Shown piece after piece: positions 1-5,990 of a DNA stretch of 10,502 nucleotides. Origin of the DNA: CAYOHY01 sp964403885 (GTDB lineage Bacteria; Actinomycetota; Coriobacteriia; Anaerosomatales; PHET01). A program made the position numbers and the translations under genes. Under the pieces are notes generated by a model. The model made no database searches. It saw only the letters and a list, made by a program, of their open reading frames with translations, and was not told the DNA's origin. The DNA is taken from positions 1 to 10,502 of the forward strand of contig CAYOHY010000060.1 in assembly GCA_964403885.1 (NCBI GenBank), in the 5' to 3' direction. Within the stretch, counting starts at the first letter, position 1; each line of letters begins with the position of its first letter.

Positions 1-1
1 G

Positions 2-556
2 GACCCGCGTCCGGAGATCATGATCCCGCTCGTGAGCGTCAAGTCCGAGCTCGAGATGTTGCGCGCCGAGAGCCAGGCCGTGCTCGCGGCCGTCTCGGCC
101 GAGTGCGGCGTGGAGGTCGACATCCCCATCGGCACGATGATCGAGCTGCCGCGTGCAGCCGTCACCGCCGATGAGATCGGCACCGTCGCTGACTTCTTCA
201 GCTTCGGTACCAACGACCTCACGCAGACCACCTTCGGCTTCTCGCGTGACGACATCGAGAGCAAGTTCCTGCCGCGCTATCTCGAGCGCAAGGTCCTGTC
301 TCGCAACCCGTTCGAGACCGTGGACTCGGGCGTCGCCCGACTGGTCGAGATGGGCTGCAGGTTGGGTCGTGAGGCCAACTCCAAGATCAAGCTCGGTGTG
401 TGCGGTGAGCACGGAGGCGATCCGGAGTCCGTGAAGGTCTTCTACGGCATCGGCCTCGACTACGTGTCGTGTTCGCCGTACCGCATCCCGCTCGCGCGGC
501 TCGCGGCGGCGCAGGCCAAGCTGGCCGAGAGCGCCAAGGCGTCGGACAACCGCTAG
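2..556 (+). CDS. ppdK: Pyruvate, phosphate dikinase, C-terminal part (5' truncated by window edge)
   Basis: Pyruvate phosphate dikinase interconverts pyruvate, ATP and phosphate with PEP, AMP and pyrophosphate in the cytoplasm. Only the last 184 codons are present, because the frame is open through base 2; the ATG at 20 is an internal methionine of the conserved segment PEIMIPLV, not a start. The fragment is the PEP/pyruvate-binding TIM-barrel domain of the PEP-utilising enzyme family. FFSFGTNDLTQ, CGEHGGDPESV and the near-terminal YVSCSPYRIPLARLAAAQA are the signature segments. The Cys of CGEHGG is the expected catalytic acid/base residue that protonates the enolate. The C-terminus ends where the family normally ends, about 10 residues after LAAAQA, so the 3' end is intact. 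The related PEP synthase and enzyme I of the PTS share this fold, but CGEHGGDP and SCSPYR fit the dikinase best. A hairpin follows 10 nt after the stop. Confidence 0.95.
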   Translation, partial: DPRPEIMIPLVSVKSELEMLRAESQAVLAAVSAECGVEVDIPIGTMIELPRAAVTADEIGTVADFFSFGTNDLTQTTFGFSRDDIESKFLPRYLERKVLSRNPFETVDSGVARLVEMGCRLGREANSKIKLGVCGEHGGDPESVKVFYGIGLDYVSCSPYRIPLARLAAAQAKLAESAKASDNR

Positions 557-566
557 GCACTGAACA

Positions 567-595
567 GGGCCCGGTCGCGCGAAGCGGCCGGGCCC
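567..595 (+). terminator. Strong GC hairpin after ppdK (terminator or processing hairpin)
   Basis: Two 12-nt arms, GGGCCCGGTCGC and GCGGCCGGGCCC, pair with a single G-U wobble around a 5-nt loop, 10 nt after the ppdK stop. The tract after the stem is only TTCTC, so it is a weak intrinsic terminator by the usual U-run criterion. It ends 11 nt before the Shine-Dalgarno of the next gene, which leaves no room for a promoter downstream of it. Partial read-through or mRNA end protection is therefore possible. Confidence 0.7.
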
Positions 596-606
596 TTCTC
601 ACACAT

Positions 607-612
607 AGGGGG
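607..612 (+). promoter_or_regulatory. Ribosome binding site fixing the GTG start at 619
   Basis: AGGGGG lies 6 nt before a GTG and is the only good Shine-Dalgarno in this frame. It supports starting the following gene at 619 rather than at the upstream ATG at 469, which would overlap the conserved end of ppdK. Confidence 0.65.
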
Positions 613-618
613 CTGCAG

Positions 619-975
619 GTGAAGGGCACCAAGTTGTGGGTGGAGGCGGGTTCTCCGCTGATCCAGGGTCGTTCCCGTCGGGAGCGGCCGTTCTGGCGCG
701 ACTGGCTGCTCGCCTGCGCGGGCGCGGTCCTCATCGGCGGGGGAGCGGCGCTTGCGGTGCTCGTCTACAAGGATGCCGGCATCGAGACCGCCTTGCGGGC
801 GGTGGCGCTCCCCGTGGTGCCCTGTGCGGCGATGGGCGGCGCCCTGGGCGTGTGGGGCTCCGGACTGTATGGATCGTCGCGACGGTGGCTCGCAGGTGCC
901 ATCACGGGCGCGGTGCTGGCCTTCGGTGGTACCGTTGTCTTCGTGATGTATCTGGTGACCAGGCTGAGCGGCTAG
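619..975 (+). CDS. Small three-helix integral membrane protein of unknown function
   Basis: A 118-residue protein starting with GTG. I do not recognise a family. The first 28 residues are polar and carry a basic patch (RSRRERPFWRDW). Three hydrophobic segments follow at about residues 29-50, 59-82 and 90-112. They are rich in Gly and Ala, with a short basic loop (SSRRW) between the second and third. No catalytic or metal-binding motif is visible and there is no cleavable signal peptide pattern. By the positive-inside rule the N-terminus and the second loop would be cytoplasmic. Its stop codon overlaps the AGGAG ribosome-binding site of dgt, so translation is probably coupled to dgt and the two are likely co-transcribed. 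The position between ppdK and dgt gives no functional clue. The coding call rests on the good RBS, the tight junction with dgt and the coherent membrane pattern. Confidence 0.7.
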   Translation: MKGTKLWVEAGSPLIQGRSRRERPFWRDWLLACAGAVLIGGGAALAVLVYKDAGIETALRAVALPVVPCAAMGGALGVWGSGLYGSSRRWLAGAITGAVLAFGGTVVFVMYLVTRLSG

Positions 976-982
976 GAGCACG

Positions 983-2032
983 ATGGGTCTCGACACTGCG
1001 GCAGTGATGACTCGGCAGTCCGCCGAAGCGGCTGAGTTCGAACGGCTGTCTCCGCGTGCCGCGAAGTCGGCGTCGAGCAAAGGCCGCGACGTCGAGGTCT
1101 CGATGGACGAGTACCGCACCGAGTTCCAGCGCGACCGGGACCGCATCATCCACTGCAAGGCGTTTCGCCGGCTCTCGCACAAGACGCAGGTCTTCTTGGC
1201 TCCCGAGGGCGATCACTACCGTACCCGACTGACCCATACACTCGAGGTCGCGCAGATCTCACGCTCGATCGCCCGCGCCCTCAGGCTCAACGAGGACCTG
1301 ACCGAGGCGATCGCTCTGGGTCACGACCTGGGACACACGCCGTTCGGCCATATCGGCGAGACCGCGCTCGACGACCGTCTTCGCGAGGTAGCCGGCCAGT
1401 TCCCGGGAGCCCCGGCGTTCTACGAGCACAATCGGCAGTCCCTGCGCATCGTCGAGCACCTCGAGTACGACGGCAAAGGCCTGAACCTCACCTGGGAGGT
1501 CCGCGACGGCATCCTTGGCCACACGGGCGGCCACAAGCCCGAGACGCTCGAGGGCCAGATCGTTCGCGTGGCAGACCGGATCGCCTACGTGAACCACGAC
1601 ATCGACGACGCCATGCGTGCCGGGGTGCTGAGTGAATCCGACCTCCCGCCCGGACCCGTGGCCGTTCTCGGCCGTCATCACGGCGTCCGCATCACCACGA
1701 TGGTGACGGACATGATCGAGAACTCCGCGGACTCGCCGGAGATCGTGATGTCTGAGCCGGTCTGGGACGCGATGATGGAGCTACGCAGCTTCCTGTTCGA
1801 CAACGTCTACCTCTCGGACCGTGCGAAGGCCGAGGAGCCCCGCGCCTACCGAGTGGTGCAGATGATCTTCGAGCACTTCCTCGCGCATCCCGAGGAGCTT
1901 CCCGCCGAGCACGCGCTCGCCGATGAGACCGAACACGTCCAGCGCGTGGTCGACTACGTCGCGGGCATGACTGACCGCTACGCGATCCGCGAGTTCGAGC
2001 GGCTCTTCGTGCCCAAGAAGTGGCTGGTCTGA
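983..2032 (+). CDS. dgt: Deoxyguanosinetriphosphate triphosphohydrolase-like HD-domain protein
   Basis: A 349-residue HD-superfamily phosphohydrolase of the dGTPase-like type. Family members hydrolyse dNTPs to deoxynucleoside plus triphosphate and so trim the dNTP pool. The expected metal ligands are visible: H85 in RLTHTLEVAQI, H114-D115 in LGHDLGHTPFGH, and D198 in RVADRIAYVNHDIDDA. H118 and H123 in the second motif and the family segment FRRLSHKTQVF at about 61-71 are also present. The length matches the short bacterial dGTPase-like proteins (about 330-400) rather than the longer E. coli Dgt. I chose ATG 983 because AGGAG (974-978) precedes it by 4 nt. ATG 1007 is possible but has no Shine-Dalgarno. 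The RBS overlaps the stop of the upstream membrane-protein gene, which suggests co-transcription. dnaG follows after 160 nt. Exact substrate preference (dGTP or broad) cannot be read from the sequence. Confidence 0.93.
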   Translation: MGLDTAAVMTRQSAEAAEFERLSPRAAKSASSKGRDVEVSMDEYRTEFQRDRDRIIHCKAFRRLSHKTQVFLAPEGDHYRTRLTHTLEVAQISRSIARALRLNEDLTEAIALGHDLGHTPFGHIGETALDDRLREVAGQFPGAPAFYEHNRQSLRIVEHLEYDGKGLNLTWEVRDGILGHTGGHKPETLEGQIVRVADRIAYVNHDIDDAMRAGVLSESDLPPGPVAVLGRHHGVRITTMVTDMIENSADSPEIVMSEPVWDAMMELRSFLFDNVYLSDRAKAEEPRAYRVVQMIFEHFLAHPEELPAEHALADETEHVQRVVDYVAGMTDRYAIREFERLFVPKKWLV

Positions 2033-2192
2033 GCCGGCGCGTCCTCCTGCTCGATGGACGTGGTTCCCATGCCTCCGGCGCATCACCGTCCGGAGCCATC
2101 CTTCGAGCGGCATGTGAGATACTTACTGCTTGCGGACACGGGTCTTGGGCCCGCCTGGGAAGTCGAGCGTTGAGGAAAGGGGGAGAGGCGTC
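2033..2192 (+). other. dgt-dnaG spacer with a small inverted repeat and no clear promoter
   Basis: This 160-nt spacer is the largest gap within the dgt-dnaG-rpoD cluster. It contains a short inverted repeat, CTCCGG (2073-2078) and CCGGAG (2090-2095), with an 11-nt loop and no following T-run, so I do not call it a terminator. An outer GATGG/CCATC pairing (2053-2057 with 2096-2100) is possible but weak. GATACT at 2118-2123 resembles a -10 box but has no -35 partner at normal spacing. I cannot place the dnaG promoter with confidence. Confidence 0.3.
2179..2185 (+). promoter_or_regulatory. Ribosome binding site deciding the dnaG GTG start
   Basis: GGGGGAG ends 7 nt before the GTG at 2193. No comparable purine stretch serves the upstream in-frame start at 2130, so the shorter primase is preferred. 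Confidence 0.7.
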
Positions 2193-4013
2193 GTGGGTCG
2201 AATCACCGATGAGGACATCGCGCGCGTGCGCGACGCCACTGAAGTCGTCTCCCTCATCTCCGAGCGTGTCGTGCTTCGCCAGAAGGGCCGCCTTTTCTGG
2301 GGCCTGTGCCCCTTCCACGGAGAGAAGACCCCTTCGTTCAAGGTCGATCCCGCCACACAGCTGTGGCACTGCTTCGGCTGCGGACTGGGGGGCGACGTCT
2401 TCGGGTTCATGATGCGCACAGACGGTGTCGACTTCCCGGACTCCGTGCGCATTCTGGCCGAGCGCGCCAACATCGAGCTGCATGAGGAGCAAGGCGGCGT
2501 GCCCAGAGGGCACAAAGAGCGCCTCTACGCCGTGCTTGAGGAGGCGGCGGCCTACTACCATCGGGTGCTGACCGGCTCGAGAGAGCCCGGCCCCACAAAG
2601 GCCAGGGAGTACCTCGCCGGTCGCGGTTTTGGGAGTGACGTCGCAAAGTCGTGGCGCATCGGGTTCGCGTCCGGGCGCGGTGCGCTCGTGGCACACCTCA
2701 CCAGCAAGGGCTACACGCCCGATGAGATGGTCGGTGCGAACCTTGCACTGCGGTCTGACTCGGGTCAGCTCAAGGACCGCTTCTACGAGCGCATCATGTT
2801 TCCCATCGCAGACCTGCAGGGCCGCGTGGTCGCTTTTGGTGGCCGCGTCCTGGGGACAGGCGAGCCAAAGTACCTCAACACCAACGACACGCCGGTCTTT
2901 CACAAGTCGGCCAACATGTACGCGATCGACCGCGCCAAAGGTCCGATCACCGCTTCAGGCACCGCGATCGTGGTCGAAGGCTATACCGACGTGATCGCGC
3001 TGCACGAGGCAGGACTGAACAGCGCGGTCGCGACCCTGGGAACCGCTCTGACCGCGCAGCACGTCAAGCTCCTTGGACGGTTCGCCAAGCGTGTGGTCTA
3101 CCTCTTCGACGGCGACGAGGCCGGCATGCGCGCCGCCGACAAGGCCGTGCAGTTCATCGATCGCAACGCGACCACCGATTCGTGGGCCTCGCGCGTCGAG
3201 CTCGAGGTCGCGGTGGTGCCCGACTCCATGGATCCCGCCGATTTCGTGGGCGCGAACGGAGCCGATGCGATGAAGTCCGTGGTGGCTGCGGCCGTACCAC
3301 TCCTTCGCTTCGCGATCGACCGCAGGCTCGCCCGCTGGGACCTCGATCGCCCTGAGCAGCGCGACCGTGCACTTCGTGACGCCATCGACGTCATCGCACC
3401 CATCAAAGACACCGAGACGGGCCGCGAGTACGCGGGCTATATCGCAGGCCAGCTGTTCACAGAGCCGCGCATCGTGCTCGCGAGGCTCGCTGAGTCGAAA
3501 CCCGCGCCCGCACCCGGCGACAACGAGCCGGAGCCGGCCGCCGTGGTCGGCGGGTTGAGTCTGTCCCTCGAGTCCCGCTTTGAGCGGGAGTACCTGAGCC
3601 TGCTGGTCAGCGTGCCCAGACTGCGTTCGAGGGCACAGGATTTGCTTGCACAGGGACTCTTGGCGGACCCGCTGTACAACGGCATCGCTCAGGTGATCGC
3701 CGAGGCGGGTGACTCGGCGAGTCCTGCGGCCCTGGTGGGCTTGATCGCCGAGCGCGTACCTGGCGCAGCCGAGGCCTTGTCGGGCAGTGAGCTCGCGGGC
3801 CAAACGGGTACAGACGCCGAGGAGATGGCCGACGATCTCGAGCGCAAGCTCAAGGAGTTGGACCTCGAGCGGCGAATTGCCGCTGGTAAAGGTAGGCTCA
3901 AGCAGCCGGAATCGTTCAAGGATTCGGCTGAGTATGACGATTTGTTCAAAGAGCTCACGGTTCTTGAGCGCTCTCTCGCTGAGTTGCGCCGCGGCACCGC
4001 TGAAACGAAATGA
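2193..4013 (+). CDS. dnaG: DNA primase DnaG
   Basis: DNA primase makes the short RNA primers used at the replication fork. The 606-residue length is typical. Domain order is complete. An N-terminal CHC2 zinc finger has ligands C39, H42, C60 and C63 (CPFHGEKTPSF and WHCFGCG). The RNA-polymerase core follows, with the RNAP-basic segment KYLNTNDTPVFHKS. The TOPRIM fold has the catalytic Glu in EGYTDV (E262) and the metal-binding acidic pair in YLFDGDEAG (D306, D308). A helical C-terminal domain, expected to contact the replicative helicase, ends in a charged coiled-coil-like stretch. The GTG start at 2193 has a strong GGGGGAG ribosome site 7 nt upstream and places MGRITDEDIARVRDATEVV at the N-terminus, as in other primases. 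An in-frame extension to 2130 is not homologous-looking. The rpoD gene begins 24 nt after the stop, so the two are very likely one transcript. Nothing is missing or broken. Confidence 0.97.
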   Translation: MGRITDEDIARVRDATEVVSLISERVVLRQKGRLFWGLCPFHGEKTPSFKVDPATQLWHCFGCGLGGDVFGFMMRTDGVDFPDSVRILAERANIELHEEQGGVPRGHKERLYAVLEEAAAYYHRVLTGSREPGPTKAREYLAGRGFGSDVAKSWRIGFASGRGALVAHLTSKGYTPDEMVGANLALRSDSGQLKDRFYERIMFPIADLQGRVVAFGGRVLGTGEPKYLNTNDTPVFHKSANMYAIDRAKGPITASGTAIVVEGYTDVIALHEAGLNSAVATLGTALTAQHVKLLGRFAKRVVYLFDGDEAGMRAADKAVQFIDRNATTDSWASRVELEVAVVPDSMDPADFVGANGADAMKSVVAAAVPLLRFAIDRRLARWDLDRPEQRDRALRDAIDVIAPIKDTETGREYAGYIAGQLFTEPRIVLARLAESKPAPAPGDNEPEPAAVVGGLSLSLESRFEREYLSLLVSVPRLRSRAQDLLAQGLLADPLYNGIAQVIAEAGDSASPAALVGLIAERVPGAAEALSGSELAGQTGTDAEEMADDLERKLKELDLERRIAAGKGRLKQPESFKDSAEYDDLFKELTVLERSLAELRRGTAETK

Positions 4014-4037
4014 TCGACGAACTCGTTGAGGAGAAGC

Positions 4038-5528
4038 GTGGCAGACAAGCCGAAGACCCCAGCGCGTAACAAGAAGTCCGCAGAGCTGGCCGCTGAAGAG
4101 AAGCCCGCATCCGCAAAGGCTTCCAAGAAGGCCGATAAGGCCGCTGAAGACGTCACCCCGGTGAAAGCACCTAAGAAGGCCACAGCCAAGGCCGCTCCCG
4201 CCGCCAAGAAGGCTTCCAAGAAGGCGACCAAGCTGCCGCCCGAGTTGGACATGCCCGAGATAGCGATGCTCGTGAAGATGGGCTCCTCGAAGGGCAATCT
4301 CACCGACGAGGAGATCCAGGGCGTCTTGTCCGACAAGGACCTCTCTGACGATCAGGTCGAGCGGGTCTACGTCCACTTCAAGGATGTGGGTATCGAGGTC
4401 GTCGAAGATCCTTCGCACGTCCTGGACGTCGACGCCGTCGCGGCCACGGTCGCTGAGGCGGAGCCTGCGGAGCCGGATCTGGAGCACGACGAGGACGTCG
4501 ACACCTCCGAGGCCGCTGTGGTCGACATCGAGCTCCCCAAGCCGCCTCCCGCAAAGGCGGGCAAGAAGAAGCCCAAGAAGCGCGTGGGCGACACCAACCT
4601 GGCACCTCTCACTGGCGACCCGGTGCGCATGTACCTCAAGGAGATCGGCAAGGTGCCGCTCCTCAACGCCGCGCAGGAGATCGACCTCGCCATGAAGATC
4701 GAGGCCGGGCTCGAGGCAGGCGACAAGCTCGAAGAGGCCTTTGAGAGCAAGATCGAGCTCGACCGCGCCGAGAAGCGTCGCCTCCACCGCATCGAGCAGG
4801 TGGGCATCGACGCGAAGCAGCAGCTCGTGGAAGCCAACCTGCGACTGGTGGTCTCGATCGCCAAGCGCTACGTGGGCCGCGGCATGCTGTTCCTCGACCT
4901 GATCCAAGAGGGCAACCTGGGCCTCATCCGTGCGGTCGAGAAGTTCGACTACACCAAGGGCTTCAAGTTCTCGACGTACGCCACGTGGTGGATCCGTCAG
5001 GCGATCACCCGCGCCATCGCCGATCAGGCGCGCACCATCCGCATCCCGGTGCACATGGTTGAGACCATCAACAAGCTGATCCGCATCCAGCGCCAGCTGC
5101 TCCAGGAGCTCGGCCGCGAGCCGCTCCCCGAGGAGATCGGCGACAAGATGGACATGACCGCCGAGCGCGTGCGCGAGATCCTCAAGATCAGCCAGGAGCC
5201 GGTCAGCCTTGAGACGCCGATCGGCGAGGAAGAGGACTCACAGCTGGGAGACTTCATCGAAGACGGCGAAGCGGTCGTTCCTCCGGACGCCGCCAGCTTC
5301 TCGATGCTTCAGGAGCAGCTCGGCAAGGTGCTCGACGGTCTCTCTGAGCGCGAGCGCAAGGTCATCGAGCTGCGCTTCGGGCTCATCGACGGCCACCCTC
5401 GCACGCTTGAAGAGGTGGGCCGTGAGTTCGGCGTCACCCGCGAGCGCATTCGCCAGATCGAGAGCAAGACGCTGTGCAAGCTGCGTCATCCGTCGCGCTC
5501 GAGCCGCCTGCGCGACTATCTCGAGTAG
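4038..5528 (+). CDS. rpoD: Primary (housekeeping) sigma-70 factor, RpoD/SigA
   Basis: A 496-residue group 1 sigma factor that directs RNA polymerase to housekeeping promoters. GTG 4038 is chosen because GAGGAG (4028-4033) precedes it by 4 nt; the upstream in-frame TTG at 4026 lies just before that site. Residues 3-65 form a Lys/Ala-rich tail. A region 1.1-like module follows at about 67-125 (LTDEEIQGVLSDKDLSDDQ). Next come an acidic linker, a second Lys-rich patch, and region 1.2 from about 194 (DPVRMYLKEIGKVPLL). Region 2 at about 262-340 carries LFLDLIQEGNLGLIRAVEKF and the -10-recognition helix YATWWIRQAITRAI. Region 3 and region 4 follow, with the helix-turn-helix EEVGREFGVTRERIRQIESK at about 458-477. 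Having both region 1.1 and the complete 4.2 helix argues against an alternative sigma factor. The gene is probably co-transcribed with dnaG, 24 nt upstream, and ends in a hairpin terminator. Confidence 0.97.
   Translation: MADKPKTPARNKKSAELAAEEKPASAKASKKADKAAEDVTPVKAPKKATAKAAPAAKKASKKATKLPPELDMPEIAMLVKMGSSKGNLTDEEIQGVLSDKDLSDDQVERVYVHFKDVGIEVVEDPSHVLDVDAVAATVAEAEPAEPDLEHDEDVDTSEAAVVDIELPKPPPAKAGKKKPKKRVGDTNLAPLTGDPVRMYLKEIGKVPLLNAAQEIDLAMKIEAGLEAGDKLEEAFESKIELDRAEKRRLHRIEQVGIDAKQQLVEANLRLVVSIAKRYVGRGMLFLDLIQEGNLGLIRAVEKFDYTKGFKFSTYATWWIRQAITRAIADQARTIRIPVHMVETINKLIRIQRQLLQELGREPLPEEIGDKMDMTAERVREILKISQEPVSLETPIGEEEDSQLGDFIEDGEAVVPPDAASFSMLQEQLGKVLDGLSERERKVIELRFGLIDGHPRTLEEVGREFGVTRERIRQIESKTLCKLRHPSRSSRLRDYLE
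4116..4225 (+). repeat. 17-bp direct repeat within the sigma-factor Lys/Ala tail
   Basis: AAGGCTTCCAAGAAGGC occurs at 4116-4132 and again at 4209-4225 in the same reading frame, encoding KASKKA each time. It belongs to a low-complexity Lys/Ala coding tail and could promote slippage or length variation between strains. Confidence 0.6.
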
Positions 5529-5554
5529 GGCTCCTCACACAACCATGATCCAAG

Positions 5555-5587
5555 AAGAACGGCTCCGCGATCGCGGGGTCGTTCTTT
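5555..5587 (+). terminator. Intrinsic terminator downstream of rpoD
   Basis: A long hairpin begins 26 nt after the rpoD stop. AAGAACG pairs with CGTTCTT, and the inner arms (around CTCCGCG and CGCGGGG) pair with G-U wobbles, giving a stem of about 15 pairs. The stem ends in TTCTTT. It is the likely end of the dgt-dnaG-rpoD transcript. Confidence 0.8.
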
Positions 5588-5630
5588 GCATTGGGCCGCC
5601 CGTGAAGCGGCAAGGTTCGCTACACAAACG

Positions 5631-5660
5631 AAAGCGGGCCCGCCGTAGCGGACCCGCTTT
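5631..5660 (-). terminator. Hairpin terminator downstream of tRNA-Asn (possibly bidirectional)
   Basis: AAAGCGGGCCCGC and GCGGACCCGCTTT form a 13-position stem with one mismatch and a 4-nt loop (CGTA). It lies just past the 3' end of the minus-strand tRNA-Asn gene. A-rich and T-rich ends on the two arms let it act in either direction, so it separates the convergent rpoD and tRNA-Asn transcripts. Confidence 0.75.
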
Positions 5661-5668
5661 GATGTCGT

Positions 5669-5743
<75 letters not shown>

Positions 5744-5746
5744 ATG

Positions 5747-5790
5747 TGCGCCTCGCAAGGTGCGAGCGGAAGTATACGCAACGAGGCGCA
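5747..5790. repeat. Inverted repeat spanning the tRNA-Asn promoter and leader
   Basis: TGCGCCTCG (5747-5755) and CGAGGCGCA (5782-5790) are perfect 9-bp inverted copies with 26 nt between them. The predicted tRNA-Asn -10 box lies in the interval. A second, overlapping hairpin, CTCGCA (5752-5757) with TGCGAG (5761-5766), uses part of the left copy, so the two structures are mutually exclusive. Confidence 0.55.
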
Positions 5791-5800
5791 GGGTTTGCAA
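5771..5800 (-). promoter_or_regulatory. Predicted sigma-70-type promoter for tRNA-Asn
   Basis: On the minus strand TTGCAA (5800-5795) is followed, after an 18-nt spacer, by TATACT (5776-5771). The -10 matches TATAAT at five of six positions and the -35 matches TTGACA at four of six. The start site would fall near 5764, giving a leader of about 20 nt before the mature tRNA 5' end. Confidence 0.6.
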
Positions 5801-5858
5801 CAGTGATTCTCAGATGTATCTCGGGTTTGCGAATCTGCTCTGTGTCCGACCGTCGGGC

Positions 5859-5886
5859 GCGACACGAAGCCTGCTTGCGCTATCAT
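5859..5886 (+). promoter_or_regulatory. Predicted sigma-70-type promoter for the CAT tRNA (and possibly the amidase gene)
   Basis: GCGACA (5859-5864), a 16-nt spacer, then TATCAT (5881-5886). The -10 matches five of six consensus positions and the -35 matches four of six. The start site would fall near 5893, about 11 nt before the tRNA. No terminator separates the tRNA from the downstream amidase gene, so this promoter may serve both. Confidence 0.5.
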
Positions 5887-5903
5887 CGTACGGGTCGTCA
5901 CGG

Positions 5904-5978
5904 GGGCCCGTAGCTCAATGGCGGAGCAGGGGACTCATAATCCCTGGGTTGCAGGTTCGAGTCCTGCCGGGCCCACCA
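5904..5978 (+). tRNA. tRNA with CAT anticodon (elongator tRNA-Met or lysidine-modified tRNA-Ile2), CCA encoded
   Basis: A full cloverleaf. The acceptor GGGCCCG pairs with CGGGCCC. The D stem is GCTC/GAGC, the anticodon arm GGGGA-CTCATAA-TCCCT, and the T arm GCAGG-TTCGAGT-CCTGC. The discriminator is A and CCA is encoded at 5976-5978. The anticodon is CAT. The G1-C72 pair and the anticodon stem exclude an initiator tRNA, which has an unpaired 1-72 position and three G-C pairs next to the anticodon loop. Acceptor pairs C4-G69 and C5-G68 match those I recall as recognition determinants for the lysidine synthetase TilS in E. coli tRNA-Ile2. Read as Met by anticodon alone, it may therefore be tRNA-Ile2, which decodes AUA. 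Confidence 0.93.
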
Positions 5979-5980
5979 TG

Positions 5981-5986
5981 AAAGGA
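5981..5986 (+). promoter_or_regulatory. Ribosome binding site directly after the tRNA 3' end
   Basis: AAAGGA starts 3 nt after the encoded CCA and lies 4 nt before ATG 5991. If the tRNA and the amidase gene share a transcript, tRNA 3' processing would leave the mRNA with a leader of about 12 nt or less beginning next to this site. Confidence 0.6.
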
Positions 5987-5990
5987 TCAC

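Noticed and set aside
1007..1009. Alternative ATG start for dgt
   Set aside because: No Shine-Dalgarno precedes it, whereas ATG 983 has AGGAG at 974-978. It remains a minor possibility, since the first 40 residues are poorly conserved in the family.
2118..2123. GATACT as a -10 box for a dnaG promoter
   Set aside because: Only four of six matches and no -35 hexamer at 15-19 nt; not supportable.
1692..2903. A 403-codon minus-strand frame across dgt and dnaG
   Set aside because: No recognisable domain, Arg/Ser-rich low-complexity ending, and fully opposite to conserved coding sequence.
2955..5054. A 699-codon open frame on the minus strand across dnaG and rpoD
   Set aside because: It is antisense to two certain genes. 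Its Leu/Gly-rich composition is the mirror of the Lys/Ala codons of the sigma factor, and long shadow frames are expected in GC-rich DNA.
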